64,000 bases of DNA from Hyaloperonospora brassicae (GCA_947650285.1 CANTFL010001449.1:310001-374000); one strand, 5' to 3'; shown: positions 44,251 through 55,416, numbered from the stretch's first letter. Numbers and translations: made by a program. Notes: a model not told the origin generated them from the sequence alone.

Positions 44251-44775
44251 ATGAACCGCCTCTTCTTCTCGTGCGTTGCCCTCGCGACGCTGTCGTCCGT
44301 GTCGCTCGGTCAAAACGAAACAATCGCAGCGGTGAAAGACGACGTGAAGTCTGCGGCGGATGCCACTGGCAATTGGGTCAGTGGGGCAGCCAATACGATT
44401 GCCAATGCGACTTCGCCCAGCGTCGAAGCGACCGGCAACTGGATCCGCGAGGCAGCCAATACGGTCAAGAACGACACGAAAGAAGCGGCAAACGCAACGG
44501 GCAGCTGGGTCGGCGACGCTGCTGCCGCTGTGAAGAAGGAGGCCGACCCAGCGATGGATTACGCCGGCAGTAAGCTGCACGATGCAAAGGAAGCGATCGG
44601 CTCAGCGGCTGACGAGTTTCCCAGCATTGTCGAAGACGACGACGACCTGTCGGGTCGCTCTGCCTCGAGAGACGACGGCAATCGCACCGTCTCGTTCGCC
44701 ACTTCATCCGCCGCGTTGTCGATGGTCATTGGCGCTATTGCCACCGCTGCGGCTCTGACTACGAACTTGCTGTAG
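44251..44775 (+). CDS. Secreted repeat protein with probable GPI-anchor tail
   Basis: 174 residues, no intron. Starts with a signal peptide (MNRLFFSCVALATLSSVSLG, cleavage likely before QNET). The mature part is two to three copies of an amphipathic module of the type A-A-D-A-T-G-N-W-V-x-x-A-A-N-T (about residues 33-110: ATGNWVSGAANTI, ATGNWIREAANTV, ATGSWVGDAAAAV). It has several N-glycosylation sites (NET, NAT, NDT, NAT, NRT). An acidic stretch EDDDDLS is followed by a C-terminal hydrophobic segment (ALSMVIGAIATAAALTTNLL) with no basic tail, as expected for a GPI-attachment signal. The Ala-rich, 11-residue-like period recalls LEA or apolipoprotein-type helices. It is not a recognised effector (no RXLR or LxLFLAK motif). 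Function unknown; a cell-wall or membrane-surface role is inference. Confidence 0.75.
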   Translation: MNRLFFSCVALATLSSVSLGQNETIAAVKDDVKSAADATGNWVSGAANTIANATSPSVEATGNWIREAANTVKNDTKEAANATGSWVGDAAAAVKKEADPAMDYAGSKLHDAKEAIGSAADEFPSIVEDDDDLSGRSASRDDGNRTVSFATSSAALSMVIGAIATAAALTTNLL

Positions 44776-45049
44776 GATGGGCTTTGATGCCCCGATGCGC
44801 CGTGTAGCAGCGAGTCGCTTGTCGCATGCCACACACAGCTAATGCTTTTGATACAATACATTGACTTTCACCTATTAACTGAGACGAGAGAATTTGTCTG
44901 GCCAATTATTTTGAGGTATTTCGAATTGAAATGAATTGTCTAGTCGTCGCTCATGCCCTTTGCAGCAACTTACCGGGCTGGACACGATCCTGGACGGTGA
45001 TTGGTCACAATTGCAGCCACCACGTCAAGATGCCACCCGCGGTTTGCAA

Positions 45050-46472
45050 ATGTGGCAGAGCTTCTGGTGTTCTCCGGCTCGTCGTAGCGGCGTGCGGCGC
45101 CTGTTGACCGGCAGGGCGAGCGCTCGCACACGACGAGGCGCAGGAGGCTCTGTATCAGCCGCTTACGCTGCCGCTGGTGCCGGTCTGGCGGTCGCAGTAT
45201 CCATTGGCTGCGTAGAGCAACGTGAGTTCCTGCGACGTGATGGTAGACATTTGGCCTTTGTTTCTGACGTTTGTGCGGGCGCATTATGTGGGAGCTACAG
45301 CGAAGACGGCGAGATTGGAAGCACATCCAGTAGCGAAGAACGTACTGACTCGGAACTTTATTGCTGATGCCGTGGAGAAAGCGTTCCCAGCTGTCGTCAA
45401 CATTTCTGTGGACTCAGGTACATCTGGCCATCCAGTGTTTGCTCAATCGATACCGGTGACTGTTCTGTACATATATGTGACACTGATACTGCGCGTTTGG
45501 ACGATGTGGGATGCAGGCTATGTTGGAAGCAATGGCTCAGGATTCATGATCACGAAGGAAGGGCTGATTGTAACAAACGCCCACGTTGTTGCACGATGCA
45601 ATCGTTATTCTAACATCAAGGTACGCTACTGCATCTACACGCTCTTTTCGATATCCTGCGCTCAAAGCAACCATGCTAATTGCCATACTCGGAAGGTGAC
45701 GGTTGCGAACGGCAGCACCTATCCTGCTGTGATTCACAGCGCTGATCCTCTCTCAGACATCGCGCTGCTCCAGATCAAGTCGGACGAAGTTGAGGAGTGG
45801 CCTATGATTTCGATCGGATCATCGACTGAGCTGCGCGCGGGAGAGTGGGTGTGCGCTCTCGGGAGTCCATTTTCCTTGCAAAATAGCGTCAGCGCTGGCA
45901 TCATTAGTGCTGTTGCTCGCCACAGCAGTGAGCTGGGGTACCCGCAGAAAGGAGGCGAGTACATCCAGACGGATGCGGCCATCAATGCTGGTAATTCTGG
46001 CGGCCCGCTTATCAATTTGGATGGCGAGGTGATTGGTATCAACACTATGAAAGTCGATGGCAGCGTGGGCATTTCTTTCGCCATCCCGGCCGACACAGCA
46101 GTGCAAGTGATCCAGCAGCTGCGCAAGCACAAGAAAGTCGTGCGCCCGTACATTGGCATGCAAATGATCAACTTTAACTCCCGAGAACTGAAAGAGATCG
46201 GCCGGATGTTTCCAGGCGTGAAGGGAGGTGTGATCGTCAAATCGGTCGTCCCCGGTTCGCCTGCCCACAAAGGAGGCTTACTGCCTGGTGACGTGATTGT
46301 CTCGTTCGACGGGAAGAAGGTGTTTAGCACCAAGGACATTTTGACCACGGTGGGCTATATCATCGGGCGTCACATCCCTGTACAGGTGAGGCGCCATGGG
46401 CAACAGAACCTCGTCGACCTGCAGGTGACGACGGAACCTCTGCCCGCTCCAATGCAGCAGTTTAGGGGCTAG
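45050..46472 (+). CDS. HtrA-type serine protease, probably mitochondrial (HtrA2-like)
   Basis: Four exons: 45050-45221, 45301-45417, 45517-45620, 45696-46472; introns 79, 99 and 75 bp, donors GTGAGT, GTACAT, GTACGC. The product is 389 residues. The N-terminus (MWQSFWCSPARRSGVRRLLT, Arg-rich, then a hydrophobic helix AAGAGLAVAVSIG) is a mitochondrial presequence with a membrane anchor, as in HtrA2/Omi. The trypsin-like domain has the triad His in TNAHVV (about residue 119), Asp in SDIALLQI (about 154) and Ser in GNSGGPL (about 231). A single PDZ domain follows (about 290-380; VPGSPAHKGGLLPGDVIVSF). HtrA proteases degrade misfolded proteins in the intermembrane space. The middle two introns are multiples of three without stops, so the unspliced frame would read through and mislead a gene finder. 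Confidence 0.88.
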
Positions 46473-46743
46473 AGAAACTGGCTTTGACTAAGAGCTAGCG
46501 GTCGCTTGAAGAAGAAGAAAGGTCTGTGTTGGTTTGGACAAGCGTAAAAAGGCTTGGCCACGCGTAAACATAGTGTTGATGCCGATAGGCAGGTGCGAGT
46601 ATGAAGCTAGACCGTAAACCCGCGACAGCTGAACTACATGGAGAAGACGGAGTTGAGTGCAGACCGACTTGTTAGGCAAGACGCAGCTTGTCGATTATCG
46701 CAATCACGACTTCGAGAAACTACATCCGTGTCATCTGCAACAC

Positions 46744-47257
46744 TTAAAAAGGTACGAATGAGCAATTCGGCTGCTCGGCATAGATGACACGTACAAAACG
46801 AAGAAGTAGCGTAAGATGTAGAAGCGTTGCAGTTGCCACTGTAAGCCAAGTATTCTGTATGACACCTTTGGTGAACTTTTCAACATTTGCATGAGAAGAA
46901 ACAAAAATTCGATCTGCGCAAACTGGACAAAAAGCTGCTTTTTTGAGAAATCGACTTTTCCTCACACGTTGTCGGTCGCATGATTTGCAAGAATTGCTGC
47001 TCCAGCTCAACCTAAAACGCATCAAGTAAAAGTAGGTGAGACGATTTGCTGTAGTTACGCCATGGCAAACCTCACCGCGAAACGCAAACTTCAGTTTCTT
47101 TCTCGATCGCCAGTTGCAATCCGCGGCACAAAATCGATGAGTTGAGGCGCATGATCTGCGTTGGCGATACTGTGCTTTTTGACCGGCGGCAGCTGAACTC
47201 GCACCGAGGAACAAACAAGAAAAGAATGGGTAGCATGCGGCGTTCTATATGTACCAA
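46744..47257 (-). CDS. Possible small secreted or membrane Cys-rich protein, two exons
   Basis: Minus-strand exons 47257-47076 and 47011-46744 join in phase across a 64-bp intron with donor GTGAGG and acceptor TTTTAG, giving 149 residues. The start (MVHIERRMLPILFLFVP) looks like a signal peptide. The mature part has Cys pairs (CRR, CRG, CVSR, SCKSC, FCPVC), of which the last four (CKSC...FCPVC, about 20 residues apart) could form a small zinc-binding knuckle. A C-terminal hydrophobic segment (TWLTVATATLLHLTLLLRF) would be a membrane anchor. No family is recognised. It ends 271 bp from the HtrA stop, tail-to-tail. Without expression data the splice is a hypothesis. Confidence 0.4.
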
Positions 47258-47971
47258 AATTGGCTTATTCAGGTGACTTGCCTCGCACTTGCAGCAAACA
47301 AGCTGTAGTCAGTCTCGTCGGCACCCTCAAGGCGGAACAAAGTGCCAGGCAGCAACATAGATATCGTCATGGTGATTTCGCTGAAGAACGCGATACGGTC
47401 AGCGTGGAGCAATCACGGGTCATGAGCTCCAGGTCGTTTCGTCGATGATAGCTGTGTCAGCTATATATGCGTAGTATAGGCAGTGTCGGATCGATCGTCA
47501 AGCCGTGCTTGGACTGCTGTTGCACCGCATCGTTTTCAGCCCTCACGCGTCCTCATTTTTGAGCGCAACGAGAGCAGAAAAGCTTAGCGTAAAAAGCACG
47601 GCCTCGGTGCTCGATCAGCAGGTGTCGAACTATGGCTGATAGAACTTTGTCTGCGTCAGATGACTGCACCTCTACTTGAAGTCCAGGAAGAGCCCCATAA
47701 AAGCTCGGAGCACAAGTATCTGTGTTCTCAAACAGGTCGAATGCATGTGAAAGCAGCCGCTGGTCTGTCGCACGTCAAGCTATAGCCAGCTTCTGCTCCA
47801 TCCTACAATTCATTCCTGAACCTGAATCGACGACGACAAACCGCAACAGTTAAAACGGTGTGACCTTTGTCTCGAAAAGCTGTTTCAACACAAACCCACA
47901 CTCACTTTTCACGCGCTTTTTCTCCACCGACCGACTCCCATTGTTTCTTTTGCAGCAGTACTCGGTCCACA
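47258..47971. other. Intergenic region upstream of VTA1
   Basis: No frame of note. A TC-rich stretch around 47905-47950 (CTCACTTTTCACGCG, then TTTTTCTCC) close to the VTA1 start is the likely core promoter. Confidence 0.4.
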
Positions 47972-49676
47972 ATGGCCGATCCTCAGCCCGTGAAGGTGCC
48001 GCCAGTGTTTAAGCCGCTGCTGCCGTTCATCCGGCGCGCTGAAGAGCTGGACCGAGACACGTCGCGTCCAGAGTCCAAGTTGATCGCGTACTACTGCCGG
48101 CAGTACGCCATGGAGCTCGGCATTAAGCTGCGCGAGCACGACGCGTCGAACGAAGCGACGGACTATCTGTTGTCGCTGATGGACCGCCTCGAGGGCGAGA
48201 AGGACAAGTTGCCGGAGTTCACACAGGAAGAAGGACAGGTCCGTGAGGCGCTGTATACTGGTTATGCTGTCGCCACTGGGCGTTCGTGCGACGATGGGAC
48301 GTAAACAAACGCACTGTGTCTATGGAACTGCATGATAGGTCATCTGCGAGGACTTTGCACTGGAAATCTTCGCCAAAGCAGACGATGAAGACCGCGCAGG
48401 CATTGCAAACAAGTAGGTGGCTGTCTTTTGGCTATCGGCAGTCGTCGGCGCTGGATTGCCTGTGAAGTGTGTGGGGTGAGTATCGTCGTCACGGCATTGT
48501 GCGCGTGTGTGCTGCACGTTTGCTGTTCCAGGAGCACTGCTCGCACATTTTATGCCGCCGGCACGTTTTTCGACATTCTGAACCAGTTTGGCGACGCGTC
48601 GGACGATGTACGCGAACGAGACGACAGATGGACTGGTTGCAGGTGACGGTTGTTGACACGGCATTGCGGGGACTCTGCTGTTTTTACTCGTGCTTTCAGG
48701 TGGTGGAAAAACGACGCTATTGCAAGTACAAGGCAGCTATGATCTTGAAAGCGATCAAGGAAGGAAAGACACCGGCACCTGGCCCCCCGAGCGAAACGGA
48801 TATGAAAAATGTACGTGCATGTAGCATGAGTGTGTCGGTGTCGGTGTTGCGAACTCACTTGTGTGCGCACAGGCCGACGAAGGAAATGAGAGTATGATGT
48901 CAGCTGCAACAGCCTTGTCGTCAGTGTCGCAACCACCGGTTTCGTCAACCATGCCGACCTCTAGTCCGCCGCGAACGCAAACATCGGAGTCCACGCGACC
49001 TAACTCTCCGCCACCGCAGTCGTCCGCGTCCACGACACCCGATTCTCCGCCACCGCAGCCTTTGAGGTCCTTTCCGGTGCGAACCGACTCGATGAGATCT
49101 GCTGGTGCGATGAGTGCTAGCGAACTCGATGGACTTTGGCACGGGCCTTCTTCTGATCAACAGCCGATTCCGTCTTCGGCCCCATACCACTCGGCGCCAG
49201 CTCCGACACTTCCAGCGCTGACGTCAGCGCACCAGATTCCGCCAGCCCCGACGTCTGAGTACCGACCCCCTGCTGCTTCTGCGACGTCAGCACACCAGGC
49301 TCCGTCTACCCCGAATTCTGCGTATCGACCGCCTGGTGCTCCAGCGACGTCAGCGTACCAATCACTGTCAACTCCAAGCTCCACATACAAACCTTCGTCT
49401 ACTCCAGCACCGTCATATGAACCTCGTTTCACGTCTCCACCGCAGCGCCCAGCTGCCGGTGCCCGAAGCACGGCAGTATCGCAAAACGAGATCAACGACG
49501 CGGTGGAGTGCGCCAAGTTTGCTATCGCCGCTCTTAAGGTACGCACAATCTGAAGGAGCCATAGTCTCACGCCAAGCTCACCTACTTATTCTCTGGTCTA
49601 TGTCACACAGGTACAAGACATGAAGCTGGCAGAAGAACGCTTGGAGATGGCGCTGCGCAGTATTAGAGGATCGTGA
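47972..49676 (+). CDS. VTA1: VTA1/LIP5, regulator of the ESCRT-III disassembly ATPase Vps4
   Basis: VTA1 stimulates Vps4 in multivesicular-body sorting. Six exons: 47972-48238, 48339-48412, 48532-48607, 48700-48810, 48873-49538 and 49611-49676, for 419 residues. The N-terminal tandem MIT-like domain (about 1-165) has PFIRRAEELDRDTSRPESKLIAYYCRQYAM, FALEIFAKADDEDRAG, ARTFYAAGTFFDILNQFGD and RYCKYKAAMILKAIKEG, all close to the family. The middle (about 180-370) is a disordered Pro/Ser/Thr-rich linker with short repeats (SAYRPP, SAHQ.P). The C-terminal helix pair (residues about 375-419: ECAKFAIAALKVQD, ERLEMALRSI) is the Vps4-binding domain. Intron 1 starts GTCCGT, an unusual donor, but exon joins match family spacing. 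Ends 71 bp from TRM10, tail-to-tail. Confidence 0.88.
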
Positions 49677-49747
49677 TGTATGATCATTCGCAAACTTCAG
49701 AACCCGTGCGCGTTTCTATCGTATCGTCATTTCGGCAGTCGGTGCGT

Positions 49748-50930
49748 CTACAACCCAGCCACTTCGTCCTTCTTCAATTGGGCCTTCTTGCGGGACGGAA
49801 GCGTTGCAAGCGTAGCTTGCGCCCAATCGTTCACTTCTGAGAACTGCGCTAGAATCTCAAAAACTGCAAAGCAGCAAGTCAGCAACTTTGCCGCTCATGG
49901 TACTATCGACAATAGCAACGTCAGCGTGGCGTACCGTGGTTGACGGTAAGCACACGCGTGGCAGCACCCATTTCGACGACGGCATCAAGAGGAAGTTTTG
50001 CCGTCTCAATGCCTTGCGCGACCGCTTTTTGGTATGTGATCCCCTTCAAGCGGTTGCGATCCACGATGCCACCAATGATATAAACCTTGTCGCGTCGCAG
50101 CTTCGTGATGACCGTAGGAGAGTCAGCGGTGAGGTAGACGAGTGACTCTTTCTTGAACAGGTCCATGTAGCTCTCGGACAACCCTGCAAACTGCGCACAT
50201 TGTCAACACGACATGATCTTAGCATCGAGCCGAACGCAATTTGGTCGAGTGAGCGTATACGATAAGCCGTACCGCCTGCCACTCGTGAAACCCAACAATC
50301 TTCTCCAGATTCTTTCGGATGTCACCGTGCAGAGAAGTGATGTATACGCTATGAATGAGCGACACCAATGTTACAACCTCTACTTGGTGACACGCGGTGT
50401 CAACAGGATCAACCACGTACCTCATCGGCGCCCTGCTGCGACGATTGACTCCATATGAAAACCTGTGCACAGTGTCAGCAATCAGTGATACACTATAATG
50501 AGCTTCGCTCACAAGTTCGTTCGCGTCCAACGCGCAGGACGCACATGATCTGCTGCGACAGACTTTTCTTCTCCTTTTCCGTCAGCTTTTCCTCAAACTC
50601 GCAGTCAATGACCACGTTGATCCCCTCCTCGGCAGCCATCAAATGGTTCTCCCGCTTGGCCATTGTGCGTTCCTTGCGGCGAAGCACAGCCTCGTCGCTC
50701 ATGTCGAGCGCCTTTGGCAGCGCTACGAGTCCACTGGTCAGCTTGTCGCGCTGCTGTCTCTGACGCTTGAGCTTCTTCTCGATCTTGCGCTCTTCCCACT
50801 GCACGCGCCGCTTCTCCCTTCGCATTGCGCGCTTCGACGCGCATTTCTCGTCGCCATCGGCAGCGACCACAGGGGCCGTGTCAAGCTCAGTGGACGGACC
50901 ACTCTCGACAGTCTCCGATCCGTCGGGCAT
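49748..50930 (-). CDS. TRM10: TRM10, tRNA (guanine-9 N1)-methyltransferase
   Basis: TRM10 is a SPOUT methyltransferase that modifies position 9 of tRNAs. Minus-strand exons: 50930-50545, 50462-50421, 50348-50273, 50172-49935 and 49863-49748, giving about 285 residues. Residues 30-100 are a Lys/Arg-rich coiled coil typical of the family's RNA-binding N-terminus (KRAMRREKRRVQWEERK). The SPOUT domain follows: NVVIDCEFEEKLTEKEKKSL, then QIMFSYGVNRRSRAP, LVYLTADSPTVI, KVYIIGGIVDRNRLKGITY (the conserved SAM-binding loop), ETAKLPLD, and VLTVNHVFEIL. The junction between exons 3 and 4 is the weakest: the in-phase acceptor (CCGAG at 50173-50177) has a poor pyrimidine tract, and a better CAG at 50184-50186 would break the phase. 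Five conserved motifs otherwise make the call firm. Confidence 0.88.
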
Positions 50931-51267
50931 GTTCGTGACGGAAGATGTGTCGCGTGGTCCACCAAATGTTCTGCACTTGGTTCCACTATGCCTTCATCCG
51001 TACGGGAGTTTTGGTCCGACGACGACGACCCGCTTCGTGGTCAAATCATCCATGCGGTCAACGACGCGAAAAACACGGCTTAAATCAGTACAACCGTTTC
51101 TTCTGCGAATCAAAAGTCGCTGTCCCTCGGAAAACGTTGGTTGCTCGTTCAGGACATCGCCCTTTGCAATGGCTGTGGACCTACGCTACCGCATGGGTTG
51201 AAGTCGAAAGTCTCGGAACCCACTCAGTGGATAAAATCCAAACTCGCGCACAACGGGAGACGCGACC
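50931..51267. other. Divergent promoter between TRM10 and the anoctamin gene
   Basis: A 337-bp gap between two start codons, so both promoters lie here. No specific element was fixed. Confidence 0.5.
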
Positions 51268-53860
51268 ATGTCGAGTGTCGCGGACGCACTGCTCAAGAGC
51301 GCAGTGGGAAGCGCTGGCTTCGTCGCGAGCGCCTATACGCTCACCAAGTTCATCGTGGCCACGCCTGTGGTACGTACCCATTGCATTGTGCGCTGGATGC
51401 ACGCAGGTCGACCCGATCACTTACCGTTTGACACTGAGATCGCTTTGGTTTGGTAGAAAATCGCGCCGCGGGGCGAGAACGAGCACGATATGGACGTGAT
51501 CCTGTGCTTTGACACGAAAACGTACTCGCAGGACGCTGTGGCCTTTTTCGTGCAGATGGTCGAGAAGCAAAGTCACCTGCTGATTGTCCCCAAGGCCAAG
51601 AACGTGCTGGAGGAGCAGGAAGCGGCAGACGACGACAAGAGCGGCAGCGCTGGGCTGGACGAAACGTACTACTTGGTGGGAGCGACGCACGAGACACTGG
51701 TGGCGATCAAGGAGAAGAAGGAGCGCGCGCTCTACGGCGAGGTTAGCGAAGAGCCCGTGCCGGAACGTTTCTGTTCGGGAGACCGCATTGATCTCCTCAT
51801 GTTTGAGCTGGAGCGGCTGAAAGTGCGGTCTGACTACTGGCGTCAAACTGGAGGCTGTGCAGCCGAAAAAGTGGCCGATGATGCTGTAAGTGAGGTACCT
51901 GAGCCGTGGCAAGATGAAGAGCATGGCCGACTTCTGCAGCAGGCGATGCACTCGAAATTGTTGACAGACCATTTCCCATTGCATGACGACAAGGAACGCA
52001 GCGAGTTGGTCGATCGGTGGGTGAAAAAGTGGACGAAGCCTCAACCAGTCAATACTGTGCGCTCGTACTTCGGAGAGGAAGTGGGGTTTTACTTTGCGTT
52101 CCTCGGAATGTACACGCAGTGGCTCATGCCGCTAGCAGCGATTGGTTCAATCACGTTTGTGGTTGATTTTTTTCCGAGTTGGGCTGTCTATGGCCGTGGA
52201 TTATATTCGCTCTTGGTGACGAGCTGGGCGACAGCTTTCCTGAAGTTCTGGAAGCGTCGCGAGAGCACGTTGCGCAATGAGTGGGGCATTTCTGCATCCG
52301 ACTCGATGGCTTTGGAACTCACTCGTACCGAGTTCTTTGGCGAGAAGCGCTATGATCCGGTCGAAGGGTGCTACTACACCTACTTTCCACTCAAGGATCG
52401 TGCGAAACGTTACGTCGTGACGGCGTGCGCGACAATGGCTGCGATGATTGTGGTCACCTTTCTCATGGTGCTTTATTGCTGGATGGATGAATGGTTTTCG
52501 GTTGCCTTTGTGCCTGCTACAGGCTGGAGTGGCTTGTACGAATACGTGTGTCTTGTGCCTTCGGTCACGTACTCGATCGTAGTGCTGTATCTTGATGCGA
52601 CATACTCCAAGTTTGCGTCCAGGTTGACGCAGTTCGAAAACCACCGCACCGAAAATGATGTGAGGACGGCCCTTGTTTTGTGTTGTGCATGTAGACTATG
52701 TCACTGACTGTGCTTTTTCTACTGTAGTTTGCGAACGCGCGTGTGCTGAAGCTGGCGCTGTTTTACTTCGTAAACAACTTTGGCTTTCTATTCTACGTGG
52801 CGTTCAAGACGCGCAACATGGTCCTACTGGAGCAAACGCTGAGCTCCTTGCTGATCACGCGGCAGCTTCTGGGTAACGTGCAAGAACAGCTGATGCCGTA
52901 CATGAGCAAGAGGTCGTCGCTCAAGGCCGAAGCTGGGAAGCTGGCGAAAGAAAAGAATGACACGAAGACCGTTTTCAACAAGATTGATGCAGAGCTGCTG
53001 TTCCCGACGTATGACGGAACCTTTGACGATTACTTGGAGATGTTTGTGCAGTTCGGGTACGTATACTATCGTTTCCGTAGTACAATTGATTTGTCTATCA
53101 TTCCTCGCTGACTCTTACACGTGTATGTCATGCAATGATGCGGCGCTTCAGCCAAGTTACCCTGTTCGCAGCGGCGTACCCTCTTGCTTCGCTTTGGAGC
53201 TTGTGCAACAACATCATGGAGATTCGAAGCGACGGTTTCAAGCTCTGCATGAGCTTCCGCCGAAGCCGTCGAACGCCTTCGCAAGGCATTGGCACATGGT
53301 ACTACGCGTTCAGTGCGCTGGGGTACTTATCGGTGATGACAAATTGCGCCATTTTCGGGCTGCATTCAGGATTCCTGAACCGACTTATTCCAAAGATCAC
53401 ACCTGCGGGATCACTCGTGGCGATCGTTCTGATGGAACATGCTATGGTAGCTGTAAAAGTATGCGTCGAGATGTTCGTGCCAGACATGACTGCCGCAGTC
53501 GTCGAAGCGCATCGCACAAGACGTGCTCGACTCCGCAAGAAGGCCTCGCGTCAAGTCGAACTGTCATCCCACCAGCTATTGCAGTCACTAGGGAGTCTGG
53601 ACGACGATGAGCACAGTGAAGACGGTTCGTGTGCTGTGCATGAAGCAGCTGCAGTGGTCGACGTGAACGAGTGGCTGAAACGGGAAAAGGAACGTCGACT
53701 GAAGCTGGAGCGCGAGGTGAAGAGTTTGAACGAGCTGTACATGGGCTGGATCCGCGAGGAGCAGAAGAAGCGCAAGAGGACCGAGCAGCAGTTGGCTGCA
53801 CTCATGGACCGCGCCGACGCCGACACGCGTGATGCGACGCCCGTGTCGAAAGAGCGCTAA
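51268..53860 (+). CDS. Anoctamin (TMEM16) family membrane protein, ANO8/ANO10-like
   Basis: TMEM16 proteins are Ca2+-activated lipid scramblases or ion channels. Exons 51268-51369, 51457-52659, 52728-53056 and 53152-53860 give 780 residues; introns 87, 68 and 95 bp. N-terminal about 200 residues are cytoplasmic. The first membrane-entry block is VRSYFGEEVGFYFAFLGMYTQWLMPLA (about residue 220). Further helices include the pair around 365-400 and the FYFVNNFGFLFYVAFK helix (about 445). The pore-lining, Ca2+-binding block reads NNIMEIRSDGFKLC (about residues 563-577), keeping the family's NN.(x)EIR.DA.K pattern with Glu and Asp. The C-terminus (about 715-770) is a charged coiled coil. YFGEE and LGMYTQW point to the ANO8/ANO10 branch. 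Divergent to TRM10. Confidence 0.85.
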
Positions 53861-53941
53861 GGTCGCCTGGAAGAGCGTACCTAAATACCGCGTTGAAAGA
53901 GCGCTAAGGTCGCCTGGAAGAGCGTACCTAAATACCACGTT
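53848..53941 (+). repeat. 47-bp tandem duplication spanning the anoctamin stop codon
   Basis: Copy 1 is 53848-53894 and copy 2 is 53895-53941; they differ at one base (CCGCGTT against CCACGTT). Copy 1 contains the last codons and TAA of the anoctamin gene, copy 2 repeats them in the 3' flank. Confidence 0.92.
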
Positions 53942-54075
53942 GGGTTTGTTGCGTTTTAGTCTGTTTCGTGGGTGTCGTTGATATTCACTTTCACAGTCGA
54001 AAACGACCGGTCGACGTTAGTGACCGTTTTGTATCTAGCGGTTCGCTGGCGCAGTTGCGAACAAACACACGAAAG

Positions 54076-55416
54076 ATGGCGGCGAGTCAGAGCGAACTGG
54101 ACCGGCAGATCGAGCAGCTGAAGCGCTGCGAGTACCTCAAGGAGTCGGAGGTGAAGGCGCTGTGTCAGAAGGCGCGCGAGATCCTCGTGGACGAGAGCAA
54201 CGTGCAGCGAATCGACGCGCCCGTGACGGTAAGAAAAGGAGGAGACGTGTTCACTGGCTGCAAGTAATTTAAAAACAAGCGAAATATTGAGTGTTTTTTT
54301 TCGTTTTGGTTGTGCTTTTTGCTTTTTCTTCTTGTGTTGTGTGTGGACACAGATTTGCGGTGACATTCATGGCCAGTTCTACGACCTCAAGGAGCTGTTC
54401 AACGTGGGGGGAGAGTGCCCAGAGACCAACTACCTGTTCATGGGCGACTTTGTCGACCGCGGCTTTTACAGTGTGGAGACGTTCCTGTTGTTGCTGGCGC
54501 TGAAGGTCTGTTGTGCGTTTTGTTGGAGGTGAGGGAGAGGCGATGCAAAGAGGACTGACGCCTGTTGTGGCTGAATTCTCCTGCCGTCAGGTGAGGTACC
54601 CGGACCGCATTACGCTGATCCGTGGCAACCACGAGAGTCGTCAGATCACGCAAGTGTACGGTTTCTACGACGAGTGCCTGCGCAAGTACGGCTCGGTGAA
54701 CGTGTGGCGATACTGCACGGAAATCTTCGATTATTTAAGTTTGTCGGCCATTATCGAGGACAAGATCTTCTGCGTGCACGGCGGTCTGTCTCCATCGATC
54801 AACACGCTCGACCAAATTCGAATCATTGACCGGAAGCAGGAAGTCCCACATGATGGTGCAATGTGCGACCTCATGTGGTCCGACCCGGAGGACATTGACG
54901 GCTGGGGATTGAGTCCACGCGGTGCTGGGTACTTGTTTGGCGGCGACGTTGTGGAAAAGGTTTGGAATAGCTTGCTCTGTGTCGTTGGACGAATGGGTCA
55001 AGGTTTCCTTGTGACGCGATGCGATGCTGCAATGCCGTTGTGATGGTACAGTTTAACCAGACGAACGACCTTCAGCTGATCTGCAGAGCGCATCAGCTCG
55101 TGATGGAAGGCCACAAATCCATGTTCAACAACGCGTTGGTGACGGTCTGGTCGGCGCCCAACTACTGTTACAGATGCGGCAACGTTGCCGCTATTCTGGA
55201 ACTTGATGAGAATTTGGAGCAGCGGTTCAAGGTAAGCGACAAGAAGGCTGTTTCGCTTGTTGTCCGACGCGCCTGTGTATACCAGACGCTAACTACAGCG
55301 CGTTCTTTTTTGTTGTTGTGTCTGACTACGACCGCTGCATACAGATCTTTGAAGCCGCACCGCAAGATGCGCGTGGCGTACCTGCAAAGAAGCCGGCTCC
55401 GGACTACTTTTTGTAG
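54076..55416 (+). CDS. PPP4C: PP4 catalytic subunit, serine/threonine protein phosphatase
   Basis: PP4 (PPP4C) is a PP2A-like phosphatase acting in DNA-damage response, centrosome function and signalling. Five exons: 54076-54228, 54353-54505, 54591-54959, 55052-55231 and 55345-55416, for 308 residues, one more than the human protein. Metal-binding and catalytic motifs are complete: [29 protein letters not shown], and [12 protein letters not shown]. It starts like PP4 rather than PP2A ([20 protein letters not shown]) and ends APDYFL; the final DYFL is the PP2A-type C-terminal motif that is carboxymethylated in the family. Intron 2 starts with GTCTGT, an unusual donor, but exon joins keep the family frame exactly. 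Introns are 124, 85, 92 and 113 bp. Confidence 0.95.

Noticed and set aside
44936..45367. Plus-strand frame reading through the first HtrA intron
   Set aside because: Only its part from 45050 to 45221 is real coding (exon 1); the remainder is intron and out-of-frame exon 2.
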